From the NCBI GenBank assembly GCA_014190575.1, contig BJGQ01000003.1:81493-145492 (forward strand): 64,000 nt of DNA, written 5' to 3'. A program made the position numbers and the translations under genes. The DNA is from Bacteroidota bacterium. GTDB lineage: Bacteria; Bacteroidota; Bacteroidia; Chitinophagales; UBA10324. Below the pieces are notes generated by a model. The model searched no databases. It was not told the DNA's origin and was given only the letters and a program-made list of their open reading frames with translations. Positions 26,608-36,252 of this stretch are shown here, one piece after another; positions within the stretch are counted from its first letter, which is position 1; every line of letters begins with the position of its first letter.

Positions 26608-27705
26608 ATGAAACTCAACGAGATCATAAAAGTGCTCGAGCAATTTGCTCCGTTACAATTGCAGGAGAGTTATGATAATGCAGGATTGATAACCGGAAAT
26701 CCGGAAATGGAAATCAAAGCGGCATTACTGACTTTGGATAGCACCGAAGAGGTGATAGATGAAGCCATTGCCAACAATTGCAATCTGATAATCGCCCATC
26801 ATCCGATTGTGTTCAGTGGATTGAAAAAAATAAATGGAAAAAATTATGTGGAGCGTGTAATTATTAAAGCAATAAAAAATGACATTGCCATTTATGCAGC
26901 GCACACCAACTTTGATAATGTTCGTGCAGGAGTGAATAAAATAATTGCCGATAAACTCGGCTTGATAAACACTAAAATTCTTTCGCCTAAAAAAAATCTA
27001 CTGAAGAAACTCTTCACTTTTGTTCCCGGCGAACATGCTGAAGCAGTTCGTAATGCTCTGTTCTCTGCAGGAGCCGGACACATTGGAAATTATTCGGAAT
27101 GTAGTTTTAATGCTGAAGGCTTCGGAACTTTTAATGCCGGTGAAGGAACAAATCCATTTGTTGGCAATCATGGAATCCGTCATCGCGAAGAAGAAATAAA
27201 AGTGGAAGTTATTCTTCCGTTGTGGAAGGAAAAACAAGTTGTAAAGGCGCTTTTCGATTCGCATCCATATGAAGAAGTGGCTTATGATATTGTTCCTTTA
27301 GATAATATTTATCAGGATGTTGGCGCAGGTTTGATTGGCGAATTGGCGGTTGCAATGGATGAAATTAATTTTCTTAAGCACATTCAAAAGACCATGCAAA
27401 CCACAATGATTCGCCACACAAATTTCCTGAATAAAAAAATTACAAGAGTTGCAGTTTGTGGTGGTGCCGGAAGTTTTTTACTGAACGATGCAATTAATAG
27501 TGGCGCTCAGGCTTTTATTACTGCCGATTATAAATACCACCAGTTTTTTGATGCGGATGGCAAGGTCTTAATTTGCGATATAGGTCACTATGAATCAGAG
27601 CAATTTACCCCTTTAATTTTTGCGCAATTATTAAACGAATATTTACCTACATTTGCCACTCTTTTTTCAAAAACCAACTCAAATCCAATTAAATATTTTC
27701 ATTGA
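26608..27705 (+). CDS. Nif3-like dinuclear metal-centre protein
   Basis: A 365-residue member of the Nif3/YbgI/GTP cyclohydrolase I type 2-like family. Metal ligands are visible in the N-terminal half (IAHHPIVFSG, HTNFDNV) and C-terminal half (ICDIGHYESEQF, VCGGAGSF). The longer form has an inserted PII-like central domain (about residues 130-230), as here. The biochemical role is unsettled. It overlaps the following zinc-ribbon gene by one base (TGATG); this gene pair is a frequent neighbourhood in Bacteroidota. Confidence 0.95.
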   Translation: MKLNEIIKVLEQFAPLQLQESYDNAGLITGNPEMEIKAALLTLDSTEEVIDEAIANNCNLIIAHHPIVFSGLKKINGKNYVERVIIKAIKNDIAIYAAHTNFDNVRAGVNKIIADKLGLINTKILSPKKNLLKKLFTFVPGEHAEAVRNALFSAGAGHIGNYSECSFNAEGFGTFNAGEGTNPFVGNHGIRHREEEIKVEVILPLWKEKQVVKALFDSHPYEEVAYDIVPLDNIYQDVGAGLIGELAVAMDEINFLKHIQKTMQTTMIRHTNFLNKKITRVAVCGGAGSFLLNDAINSGAQAFITADYKYHQFFDADGKVLICDIGHYESEQFTPLIFAQLLNEYLPTFATLFSKTNSNPIKYFH

Positions 27706-28463
27706 TGTCGAAAGCAAAAGAAATGATTAAAGGTTCTGACATTTCGGTAGAAGAACGACTCCGTTACCTTTACAAATTGCAGAAAATTGATTCAAAAATT
27801 GATGAAATCCACATTCTGAAAGGTGAACTTCCAATGGAAGTGCGCGACCTTGAAGATGAAGTAACCGGATTGAAAACCCGTGTTGCCAAGTACGATGATG
27901 AAATCAAGGAACTTGAAACAACCATTGCCAACAAAAAAGTGGCTCAAAAGGAATCTGAAGCGCTGATAAAAAAATATCAGAAGCAACAGAACAATGTGAA
28001 AAACAATCGTGAGTTTGAAGCGTTGAGCAAGGAAATGGAAATGCAGAAACTCGAAATTCAGTTGGATGACAAGCGAATTCGCGAAGCCAATGCACAAATT
28101 GATTTCAAAAAAACTTCCATTGCCGAATGCGAAAAAACCATTAAGGCAAGAGAAAAGGAATTGAAACAAAAGAAGGCCGACCTTGATAACATTGTTGAAG
28201 AAACTGAAGCTGAAGAAAAAGCTTTGTTAAAAAAATCAAAAGACGCTGAATCAAAAATTGAAGACCGTCTTTTACATGCATATCATAAAATCCGGACTAA
28301 TTATAAAAACGGAATGGGACTCGTAACTGTTCAGCGTGGCTCTTGTGGCGGTTGCTTTAATGCAATCCCTCCTCAGCAGCAGATGGAAATTCGCCAACAC
28401 AAAAAAATTATTTTGTGTGAGCACTGCGGACGAATTTTGGTCGACGAGGTTCTTGGAAACTAA
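27705..28463 (+). CDS. coiled-coil protein with C-terminal C4 zinc ribbon
   Basis: A 252-residue protein. Residues ~15-190 form a long antiparallel coiled coil rich in Glu and Lys, and the C-terminus has a zinc ribbon with Cys pairs in GSCGGCF and CEHCG. This is the C4-type zinc-ribbon family (CT398/HP0958-like) that in other bacteria has been linked to RNA or sigma-54/flagellar factors; here the role is unknown. The frame opens one codon earlier at TTG, but the ATG at 27705 shares a base with the Nif3 stop (TGATG) and is the evident start. Confidence 0.93.
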   Translation: MSKAKEMIKGSDISVEERLRYLYKLQKIDSKIDEIHILKGELPMEVRDLEDEVTGLKTRVAKYDDEIKELETTIANKKVAQKESEALIKKYQKQQNNVKNNREFEALSKEMEMQKLEIQLDDKRIREANAQIDFKKTSIAECEKTIKAREKELKQKKADLDNIVEETEAEEKALLKKSKDAESKIEDRLLHAYHKIRTNYKNGMGLVTVQRGSCGGCFNAIPPQQQMEIRQHKKIILCEHCGRILVDEVLGN

Positions 28464-28491
28464 TAGACAATTAAGTCTTTTAATAATAAAC

Positions 28492-28522
28492 GAATCAGCC
28501 CTTTTGCAGGGCTGATTTTTTA
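28492..28522 (+). terminator. Rho-independent terminator after zinc-ribbon gene
   Basis: A stem AATCAGCCC / GGGCTGATT with loop TTTTGCA is followed by a T run. It closes the Nif3/zinc-ribbon operon. The next gene starts only about 9 bases later, so its promoter would have to overlap this hairpin or it depends on read-through. Confidence 0.85.
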
Positions 28523-28530
28523 TAAGGTAA

Positions 28531-30045
28531 ATGAAACACATTTTTAAACTGATTGCATTAAAACAATTCTTCATCGCATTGATGATGTTATTGATTTCAT
28601 TCTCGGTTTTTGCTGAAACAAAGTATTCATTTGATAAAACTTGCCAGCTTGCTTATTACAGCATGATGAGCTTGAAGTTTGATGAAGCCAATAAATATTT
28701 GGCTGAAGAAAAAGCAAAGTACCCTGATAATTTGATACCTTATTTTATTGAAAACTATGCTGATTTTTTTTCGCTTGCTATAAATGAAGATGCAAATGAA
28801 TTATTAAAAACAAAGAGTAATAAAGACAAGCGACTCGCAAAATTATCTACCGGCGAAAAGGAATCTCCGTGGTATTTATACACGCAGGCGGAGGTGAATA
28901 TGCAGTGGGCATTCGTGCACTTAAAATTTGAAGACTATTACACCGCATTCTTCGAAATTAAAAAGGCATACAAACAATTACAGGACAATCAAGAAAAATT
29001 TCCAGGTTTTGTTGCCAATAAAAAAAGCCTGGGATTAATTCATTCGCTCATTGGAACTGTACCTGACAGCTATAAATGGGCAGCCTCTTTCTTAGGATTT
29101 TCAGGAACCATTTCACAAGGAATAGGAGAGTTGAATGAAGTTCTTGAACACGGAAAAAAAATTCCTTTTCTTTTCACCAGAGAAACAAATTACATCATGG
29201 CGAATTTGCAGATGTTGATTTTAAACAGTCCGCAATCATCATGGCAAATTGTAACGGCACCAGAATATCCTGATTATAAAACAGACCTGCTCGCCAATTT
29301 CGTTCGTGGCCATATGGCAGTTAAAAATGGTTTCAACGATGTTGCAATTGAAACTTTTAAGGTTGCTCCGAAATCTGATGTCTTCATGAAATTTTATTAC
29401 ATCGATTATTTATTAGGCCTATGCAAGATGGATCGGTTGGATGCAGATGCAAATGTCCCGATGGAAAAATTCATCAAAGAATTTCAAGGTAGAAATTATT
29501 TGAAAGATGCATACCAGAAACTCGGTTGGTATTATTTATTGAAGGATGATGAGGCAAATTACAAGTACAATTTAAGTTTATGTAAACTTAAGGGAGGCGA
29601 ATTAACCGACTCAGATAAGCAAGCAAAGGCAGAAGCAGAATCAGGCATTGCACCCAATCCATTTTTATTAAAAGTTCGATTGCAACAAGATGGAGGATAT
29701 TATGATAAAGCACTTGCTTTACTTGCTGGAAAATCAACTGATGATTTCCTCGCCATAAAAGATAAAATAGAATTCACATACCGTGCAGCGCGGATTTATC
29801 ATGAGAAGGGAGAGATGAATAAAGCCATTCAGTTTTATCAATCCACTATTACACGAGGGGAAAAATATCAGTATTACTTCGCTGCTAATGCAGCACTTCA
29901 GTTAGGATTAATTTATGAAGACAAAGGATTAATGGATAAAGCCGCTGAATATTTTCATAAATGCTTGGCTATGAAAAATACTGATTATAAAAATTCGCTC
30001 GACCAAAAGGCAAAAGCCGGATTGAATCGTTTGGAGAAAATATAG
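28531..30045 (+). CDS. secreted tetratricopeptide-repeat protein
   Basis: A 504-residue, mostly alpha-helical protein with an N-terminal signal or anchor (hydrophobic to about residue 28, ending VFAE). Helix pairs typical of TPR repeats are seen near residue 45 (LKFDEANKYL) and clearly at the C-terminus (residues ~425-500, with AARIYHEKGEMNKAIQFYQ and LGLIYEDKGLMDKAAEYF). It is probably a periplasmic scaffold. It lies right after the terminator of the upstream operon and is followed by a 359-base gap. No specific partner can be inferred. Confidence 0.88.
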   Translation: MKHIFKLIALKQFFIALMMLLISFSVFAETKYSFDKTCQLAYYSMMSLKFDEANKYLAEEKAKYPDNLIPYFIENYADFFSLAINEDANELLKTKSNKDKRLAKLSTGEKESPWYLYTQAEVNMQWAFVHLKFEDYYTAFFEIKKAYKQLQDNQEKFPGFVANKKSLGLIHSLIGTVPDSYKWAASFLGFSGTISQGIGELNEVLEHGKKIPFLFTRETNYIMANLQMLILNSPQSSWQIVTAPEYPDYKTDLLANFVRGHMAVKNGFNDVAIETFKVAPKSDVFMKFYYIDYLLGLCKMDRLDADANVPMEKFIKEFQGRNYLKDAYQKLGWYYLLKDDEANYKYNLSLCKLKGGELTDSDKQAKAEAESGIAPNPFLLKVRLQQDGGYYDKALALLAGKSTDDFLAIKDKIEFTYRAARIYHEKGEMNKAIQFYQSTITRGEKYQYYFAANAALQLGLIYEDKGLMDKAAEYFHKCLAMKNTDYKNSLDQKAKAGLNRLEKI

Positions 30046-30404
30046 GACTATTTTGACGAAATTAATTCAGTATCGAAAACTATAATTGCAAAGATAGTTT
30101 AACATTTGCAAAATTTGAAATAGGGATTCGGATTGTTTGGTCTCGTATGAATTAATTTTCTGGAGGTTGATTAATAATTTATTTACCAGGGTAATTTATT
30201 GCATTTGATTTAATCCGATGTAATATCAAAGGATTTAAAACTATCACAAGATAAAACAGAAAATATACAAACATCTTAATAGAAGTTACTAGCTATTAAT
30301 ACTTTATAATATCGAATTTACGGAAAATTTTATTTTGAAAAATGTTAATAAAAAAGGGACTGTTTGATCAAAACAAACAGTCCCGGAAAAAATTATTGGA
30401 AAAT
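30046..30404. other. intergenic region between convergent genes
   Basis: This 359-base AT-rich region has stops in all frames and I see no convincing gene. It has a weak AAACTAT/ATAGTTT inverted repeat at 30077-30100 and, at the far end, the strong terminator of the T9SS gene on the opposite strand. Nothing else is recognised. Confidence 0.5.
30351..30390 (-). terminator. Rho-independent terminator of the T9SS cargo gene
   Basis: A perfect 10-bp stem GGGACTGTTT (30356-30365) / AAACAGTCCC (30375-30384) with a 9-base loop is flanked by A5 at 30351-30355, which reads as a T run on the minus strand. It lies 20 bases beyond the stop of the minus-strand gene. Confidence 0.85.
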
Positions 30405-32417
30405 TTATTCTACAATCATTTTGTTGGTGATTTTTTCACCATTGATTTCAACAGAATAAAAATAAATTCCTTTAGTAAATTTCTTACATGGAATGGTAAT
30501 AGTATTTAAACCGCTGTTGTATTGCTTAGCAGGTATGGAGTAAATAACCTGACCAAGAATATTAGTAACTTCTACTTTAGCAATAGTTGCCACGGGAAGA
30601 GTTAAATAGAACGATGTGTTATCTGAAGCAGGATTTGGTAAATTTTGAGAAACTTTAATATTCTCATTTATTACAGAAGAATTTACTCCATCACTTCCAT
30701 AATCAGAAGCTGCGAAATTTACTCCTTTTAAAAAGTAATGCAATACGCTATGCTCTCCGTTTCCAGAACCATCAGCCGAAGCTGTGGTTGTTACAGGAAC
30801 ATTAAATCCTGTGCCACCATCTGAAAATGTTTTGTCGCCAACATAAAGCCAGAAGTTGTCACCTTCATATTCAGTTCCTGTAGTAAAATTTTTAACATAT
30901 GTAGGAAGGTGAGAAACAAGGTCCAAACTCCGACCAACAATATCAGGGTAATAATTATTAATATCTACAGTGAAATCTGTTTCCTGCCACATATAAAACA
31001 TTTTTTCTCTTGACTGATCCATTGACATTTGAATTCTTGCATCTATACCATAACCTGTAGTTGAAGAAGTCCAATTTGACATGGATGCAGCAACAGGTTC
31101 AACTTGAATCGAATCAATCAAAAATGCATTCCAACCATTTCCGGATGAGGAATCCATATAAACATCGAACATATTACTACGAACAGTTCCATTGTTTAAT
31201 GAATCGCTCCAAATAAATCCTAATGAATCAGGATTACTTGAATACGAACTGATAATCTGACAAACAATATGCAAATTATTTAAGTAATCAACGGCAATAT
31301 CAATCCCATTCTTTGAAGTAAAATAAGGGCGGGATGTACTACCATCAACAACAGGAGTTAAGAAAGGCTGAATTGCTGTTACACCTGAAAAATCAAATCC
31401 TGGTTGCTTCACCCAATTACTGCCACCATCGGTAGATTTCCAAATGATAGGCATTGGGGCTAAAAAGTCATCTACAGAGTCGCGACCAATCTGAACAATG
31501 TATCCAATGCTACCATCAGAATTAAATGCAATGCTACCAAATGTTGACCACCACTGGGAATTATCACTAGGATCATGTGCATAGGCAGTGGTAATGTGTT
31601 GGCGGTTCCAATCAAAATTATTATTTAAAGAATTAAATGACCCGGTGTTTAATACCATGCCGTTAAAAGGAATAATAGTAGCGGTTGAATTAAAATTGTA
31701 ATCTGCACCCATCACAAAAGCTTTTGCTTGTGGTGTAACAGTAAATGAATAGCGGGGCATATGCTGAAAATATACTCCTGCTTGTCCGTTAATTTCAAAT
31801 TGCAAATCATTATTGGTACCATTAAATTGCGAACTTCCAAAGTAACTTCCTATCCAACCACCTGAAGCGGTAGATCCGCTTGTAATTGGACCCGAGATTA
31901 CTGAAAAAGCATTATTTACATTGGTATTACCGGCAGGGTTATATATACCACCTGAAGGGTAACGGCTATAATGAGTTGTATCGTTTTGAATAACTAAAGA
32001 AGTATCCCATGTTGTTCCGCCATCTATTGAAAAGGATGTTTGAATCAAGCCACTTATGCCAGGATATGAAAAGCATTGACGATGAGTGAATGAAATAAGA
32101 TTGAGATCATAATCTCCTGTTAAACTTTGTGATTCAGAAACGATTACTGAATTAAGATTCCATGAACTGGCGAATTTTATTTTTGTAACACCAGAACGAG
32201 ATTGATTTTCGTGAGGAATAGATTGATTGTTCGGAATAGACAAATTAATCCCGGATTGATTGCCATCGGTCGAATTATTTAAATTCAATTTTGGCGCTTG
32301 TTTCGGGGAAGAAAGATGCGCATTGAAATTGTTTTGTGCAAAACTGTTGAATGCCAACAGCGTTACAAAAACTAATAGGAGAATTTTTTTCATTTGGTTT
32401 TGGATTTTGTTTTTCAT
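30405..32417 (-). CDS. secreted protein with T9SS C-terminal sorting domain
   Basis: A 670-residue exported protein. A signal peptide ends around FNSFAQ; the start could be the ATG at 32417 or eight codons later at 32393, where MKKILLLV looks more standard. The body is beta-rich and contains a BNR/sialidase-like turn (KSTDGGSNW). The last ~80 residues form a Por secretion (type A) sorting domain: NLPNPASDNTSF, EVTNILGQVIYS, and KGIYFYSVEINGEKITNKMIV. It is therefore predicted to cross the outer membrane through T9SS and remain at the surface or be released. Its enzymatic activity, if any, is unknown. Confidence 0.88.
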   Translation of the reverse strand: MKNKIQNQMKKILLLVFVTLLAFNSFAQNNFNAHLSSPKQAPKLNLNNSTDGNQSGINLSIPNNQSIPHENQSRSGVTKIKFASSWNLNSVIVSESQSLTGDYDLNLISFTHRQCFSYPGISGLIQTSFSIDGGTTWDTSLVIQNDTTHYSRYPSGGIYNPAGNTNVNNAFSVISGPITSGSTASGGWIGSYFGSSQFNGTNNDLQFEINGQAGVYFQHMPRYSFTVTPQAKAFVMGADYNFNSTATIIPFNGMVLNTGSFNSLNNNFDWNRQHITTAYAHDPSDNSQWWSTFGSIAFNSDGSIGYIVQIGRDSVDDFLAPMPIIWKSTDGGSNWVKQPGFDFSGVTAIQPFLTPVVDGSTSRPYFTSKNGIDIAVDYLNNLHIVCQIISSYSSNPDSLGFIWSDSLNNGTVRSNMFDVYMDSSSGNGWNAFLIDSIQVEPVAASMSNWTSSTTGYGIDARIQMSMDQSREKMFYMWQETDFTVDINNYYPDIVGRSLDLVSHLPTYVKNFTTGTEYEGDNFWLYVGDKTFSDGGTGFNVPVTTTASADGSGNGEHSVLHYFLKGVNFAASDYGSDGVNSSVINENIKVSQNLPNPASDNTSFYLTLPVATIAKVEVTNILGQVIYSIPAKQYNSGLNTITIPCKKFTKGIYFYSVEINGEKITNKMIVE

Positions 32418-32542
32418 TTAGGAGCGTTAAATGTAGTATATTTTGTTATTTACAAAAAAATTTACTGTCAGCCATTTATCATATTGTTAAACCCTGATTT
32501 AAATAAATTTTATTCAGTTAAAATTCACTGAAACCAGTAGAT

Positions 32543-32550
32543 TACTTTTG
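32543..32550 (+). promoter_or_regulatory. TAnnTTTG -7 element upstream of mnmA
   Basis: TACTTTTG, a full match to the Bacteroidota -7 element, ends 9 bases before the mnmA ATG at 32560. No good -33 TTG is seen. If active, the mRNA would have only a few nucleotides of leader. The TTG inside this element is the apparent upstream start of the longer frame, which argues against that longer start. Confidence 0.45.
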
Positions 32551-32559
32551 CATTTAACA

Positions 32560-33660
32560 ATGAGTAAGCACGGAAAAATATTAGTGGCCATGAGTGGCGG
32601 AATTGACAGTACGGTTGCTGCAATTATGTTGCACAACGAAGGGTATGAGGTTATTGGAATGACAATGAAAACCTGGGATTATGCATCAAGCGGTGGTAGT
32701 AAAAAAGAAACCGGTTGTTGCAATCTTGATAGTATAAATGATGCAAGAGCAGTGGCTGTTGACATGGGATTTCCGCATTACATTATTGACATTCGTGAAG
32801 AGTTTGGTGATGCAGTTATTGAAAATTTTGTTGATGAATACCTGGCTGGAAGAACACCAAATCCATGTGTGCTATGTAATACTCACATTAAGTGGAATGC
32901 ATTGTTAAAGCGTGCAAAAATGCTTGGCTGTGAATTTATAGCCACGGGACATTATGCGCAATTGAGAAGTGAAAACGATAGATGGATTGTATCAAAAGGC
33001 AGAGATGATTGGAAGGATCAATCTTATGTGTTGTGGGGCTTAACTCAACCGGTTTTGAATATTACCCGTTTCCCTTTAGGCGGATTTAAAAAAACTGAAA
33101 TCAGAAAAATGTGTGAGGAGTGGGGTTATAAAGAACTGGCAAAGAAAAGTGAGAGTTATGAAATCTGTTTTATACCTGATAATGATTATCGTGGGTTTTT
33201 AAAACGCAGAGTGGAAGGGCTCGAAGAAAAAGTTAAAGGAGGAAATTTTGTTTTAGCGGATGGAACAGTTGTTGGCAAACATGAAGGGTATCCGTTTTAT
33301 ACAATAGGACAACGGAAAGGACTCAATATTGCTCTTGGAAAACCAATGTTCGTGACTGATATAAATCCTGAAACAAATACTGTTTATCTTGGTGAAGAGG
33401 AAGAACTTAACCGGACAGGAATGTTAGTGGGTGGAATTAATTTGGTGAAATACGATTCGATTATAGATGGTATGGAAGTGACCGCAAAAATTCGTTACAA
33501 AGACAGTGGGGCTTATGCTATATTATTGAACGAAGAAAAAAATATCCGGACTGAATTTTTAAGCGAAGTAAAAGGAATTGCACCAGGTCAGTCTGCTGTA
33601 TTTTATGATGGGAACGATTTAGTAGGCGGAGGTATTATTCAAAAAAGTTTTAACCTCTGA
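32560..33660 (+). CDS. mnmA: tRNA-specific 2-thiouridylase MnmA
   Basis: A 366-residue enzyme that inserts sulfur at position 2 of the wobble uridine in tRNA-Lys, -Glu and -Gln. The N-terminal PP-loop is MSGGIDSTVAA near residue 10. The catalytic cysteines lie in TPNPCVLCN (near residue 105) and SYEICFIPD (near residue 205). The C-terminal beta-barrel includes YTIGQRKGL. The frame is open four codons further to a TTG that lies inside a promoter element; the ATG at 32560 is the real start. The tRNA-Glu(UUC) gene in this window encodes one of its substrates. Confidence 0.97.
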   Translation: MSKHGKILVAMSGGIDSTVAAIMLHNEGYEVIGMTMKTWDYASSGGSKKETGCCNLDSINDARAVAVDMGFPHYIIDIREEFGDAVIENFVDEYLAGRTPNPCVLCNTHIKWNALLKRAKMLGCEFIATGHYAQLRSENDRWIVSKGRDDWKDQSYVLWGLTQPVLNITRFPLGGFKKTEIRKMCEEWGYKELAKKSESYEICFIPDNDYRGFLKRRVEGLEEKVKGGNFVLADGTVVGKHEGYPFYTIGQRKGLNIALGKPMFVTDINPETNTVYLGEEEELNRTGMLVGGINLVKYDSIIDGMEVTAKIRYKDSGAYAILLNEEKNIRTEFLSEVKGIAPGQSAVFYDGNDLVGGGIIQKSFNL

Positions 33661-33714
33661 TTTAGAAAATTGAAAGTGTATTTTGATTTTAAATCGTTAA
33701 TTGATTTTAGTGAA

Positions 33715-34395
33715 TCAATCATTCAATAAACCTGGTCTTCTTTTTTTTGTTCGTTCCATTGCTTCATTGTGTCGCCACTCTTCTATGTTTTTAAAATGAC
33801 CAGAAAGTAAAATATCCGGAACTTTCCATTCATTATAAATTTCAGGTCGCGTATAAACCGGTGGGGCAAGCATGTTATCCTGAAAAGAATCAAAGAGAGC
33901 AGAAGTTTCATCACTCAATACTCCAGGAACTAATCGCACAATGGAATCAATCAAAACTGCAGCCGGCAATTCACCCCCGCTTAGCACATAATCTCCAATA
34001 GAAATTTCTCGGGTAATAAAATATTGTCGAACTCTTTCATCCACGCCTTTATAATGCCCGCATAGAATTGCAATGTTACTTTTCATTGAAAGTTGATTGG
34101 CAATTTGTTGATTCAATCGTTCGCCATCAGGAGTCATATAAATTACTTCTTCATAAATTCTTTTTGACTTCAAGTGTTTAAGGCAATTGTCAATTGGTTC
34201 AATCATCATCACCATTCCTGCACCACCACCAAATTGATAATCATCAGTAGATTTATGTTTGTCAGTTGTGAAATCGCGGATATTGTGAATTTCCAACTCA
34301 ACTAATTGTTTTTGTTGTGCTCTTTTTAAAATCGAATGATCAAATGGGCCTTTCAACAAATCAGGCAGAACGGTAAGAATATCTATGTGAAGCAT
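33715..34395 (-). CDS. trmD: tRNA (guanine-N1)-methyltransferase
   Basis: A 226-residue SPOUT-fold methyltransferase that makes m1G37 in tRNAs reading CNN/UGG codons and so prevents +1 frameshifting. It starts with HIDILTVLPDLL. The trefoil-knot AdoMet region contains LCGHYKGVDERV and IGDYVLSGGELPAAVLID, and the C-terminal RRPGLL is typical. The usual rpsP/rimM/rplS partners are absent here; instead it follows a membrane glycosyltransferase-like gene by 38 bases. Confidence 0.97.
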   Translation of the reverse strand: MLHIDILTVLPDLLKGPFDHSILKRAQQKQLVELEIHNIRDFTTDKHKSTDDYQFGGGAGMVMMIEPIDNCLKHLKSKRIYEEVIYMTPDGERLNQQIANQLSMKSNIAILCGHYKGVDERVRQYFITREISIGDYVLSGGELPAAVLIDSIVRLVPGVLSDETSALFDSFQDNMLAPPVYTRPEIYNEWKVPDILLSGHFKNIEEWRHNEAMERTKKRRPGLLND

Positions 34396-34433
34396 CGGTG
34401 TAAAATTAAATTCTTAAGGAAACAAAGCATTAA

Positions 34434-36203
34434 TTATAAAATCCCCATTCGCATTAATCGCTCATTCAGCACATAAATTTTTTTCTGATTGATTTCTGCA
34501 ACAAGTGTGTAATTGGTTTTTAGGAAATCATTTAAGATTGGGAAATTCTCATGAGACAATCCCACCTGATTTTTGAAACCGATGAAAAGCGGTTGCGAGG
34601 CATCTAAAAATATTACAGGTTGGTTTTTCCTGATTTCTGAAATGTATTTTTCAAGATAAGAGTTATCATTCTTCAATGCATAAGTTGCTTCATAAAAAGA
34701 ATTTGCTCCGGCGGTTCCTTGTGTTAAACCTGTCTCGACATAAAATTTGTGATTCCATCCCCAGATTACTAATTTTTCATTGGGCATTGAGTATTTCGAA
34801 ATCTCTTTTGCAACAGCGCTTATATCATAATTGCCTCCCTTCTGAATAAAATTAATTCCACAGTTTCCTATATATAAGGACATAAATAATGGACATGAAA
34901 TAATTAATAAAAGAATTGAAAGCATAATTTTTCTTCTTAAAAATCTTTCCAAAATAAATGGTAAAGCATGACCAATAAATATTCCAGCAAAAATGATAAA
35001 TGGAATAATTAATAAATTTTCGTAATGATAATAATAGCTTCCAGGAAAGCTCACGCACAAATAACTAATAGCAAAAATTAAAAAGAAATAAGCTATTCTG
35101 ATTTTTTCGGTTTTGGCCATCTTTTCTCTGTTCTTGTAAATAAGTACTGTACAAAAAAGAAATAAAATTCCAACAGTACCAATGAACAACAATACCTCAG
35201 GAGTTTCTTTGGCAATGATTATGGGAATAAAAAATTTAGAAATGCCACTTATGTGATATGATAAACCGGTTTGTGTGTAAAAAAGATTTTGAACAATGTA
35301 ATCGTTCCAGAAAATTAAGAGGGTTCCATTTTGTAAAAAATAAATGAGCAGAATAATAGAAGGCAAAATTCCACTCGATATAAATAATAATGTTGAAACG
35401 AATTTTTGTTTTGGTGATTTATTAGTTGAAATAATCAATTCAATAATCGCACAAATAGCAATTGCCAAAGCTATAGGTACTGCCTGCAATTTTGCATAAG
35501 GGAAAAATCCAAGAATTATCCCAAGCAAAAAAAGTTTAGGGTTAGAATTTTTTACTTGCCACAAAATAAAAAGATAAAAGGATAGTGAAGTAAGAAGCAT
35601 TGGCACTAATTCGCTTTCATAAGCAATAAAATCTTTTGAGTTTGAAAACGAAAAGAACAATATGATTGGCAGTGTTAAAAGTGCAGCAGATTCTTTATTA
35701 AAAATTTTTTTAAAAATCAGGTAAACAAAAACCACTGATGGAATTATGCAAAAGAGCAAACCAAAAAATCTGATTGACGAATAATTTAATCCATCACCCA
35801 AATAATACATAATTGATAAAGGAATATAAATCAAAGGTCCACTGGTGAAACCGCTAACTTCTTTCCAAATCTCAGCTCCATTCAGCCAGGTTCCTGCATT
35901 TGCAATCCATTGACTCTCGTCAACATTTTGTTCATTCAATATTAAACTTGGTGTTCGTAAAATAATTACCCCAATAACAGATACAATAATGAAAAGAGCT
36001 CGCGAGGTGAGAAAATATTTTATTCCTGATTTTAAATTCGATGTTTTTGAAAAATTTATATAAACAATAACCAATAATGTTAATGTAAAGAGAATGCTGA
36101 ACAGATTCCAGCAAATTACAAATGCTTGAGGATTTAGTTTTATTATTTCACTGATGGTTGAAGCAATGCATCCAGGATAATTGATGAAAGGAATTTTTTC
36201 CAA
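34434..36203 (-). CDS. GT39/ArnT-like membrane glycosyltransferase
   Basis: A 589-residue integral membrane protein with about 11-13 hydrophobic helices. The first large loop contains NVDESQWIANAG, an acidic pair in the position of the catalytic Asp/Glu of GT-C fold glycosyltransferases (PMT/ArnT-like), and the C-terminal soluble part follows the last helix. It probably transfers a sugar from a polyprenyl-phosphate donor to an envelope acceptor, which is inference. The start is unusual: TTG at 36203 is the only start-like codon near the N-terminus, and there is no ATG between the upstream stop and the first helices. Confidence 0.8.
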   Translation of the reverse strand: MEKIPFINYPGCIASTISEIIKLNPQAFVICWNLFSILFTLTLLVIVYINFSKTSNLKSGIKYFLTSRALFIIVSVIGVIILRTPSLILNEQNVDESQWIANAGTWLNGAEIWKEVSGFTSGPLIYIPLSIMYYLGDGLNYSSIRFFGLLFCIIPSVVFVYLIFKKIFNKESAALLTLPIILFFSFSNSKDFIAYESELVPMLLTSLSFYLFILWQVKNSNPKLFLLGIILGFFPYAKLQAVPIALAIAICAIIELIISTNKSPKQKFVSTLLFISSGILPSIILLIYFLQNGTLLIFWNDYIVQNLFYTQTGLSYHISGISKFFIPIIIAKETPEVLLFIGTVGILFLFCTVLIYKNREKMAKTEKIRIAYFFLIFAISYLCVSFPGSYYYHYENLLIIPFIIFAGIFIGHALPFILERFLRRKIMLSILLLIISCPLFMSLYIGNCGINFIQKGGNYDISAVAKEISKYSMPNEKLVIWGWNHKFYVETGLTQGTAGANSFYEATYALKNDNSYLEKYISEIRKNQPVIFLDASQPLFIGFKNQVGLSHENFPILNDFLKTNYTLVAEINQKKIYVLNERLMRMGIL

Positions 36204-36252
36204 AATGATTGTGATGTTCAGTTCCCGGTAAATTTAAAATTCTTATAATTAT

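Noticed and set aside
30046..30404. Possible small gene in the 359-base gap
   Set aside because: Frames are broken by frequent stops and no hydrophobic or conserved segment is visible.
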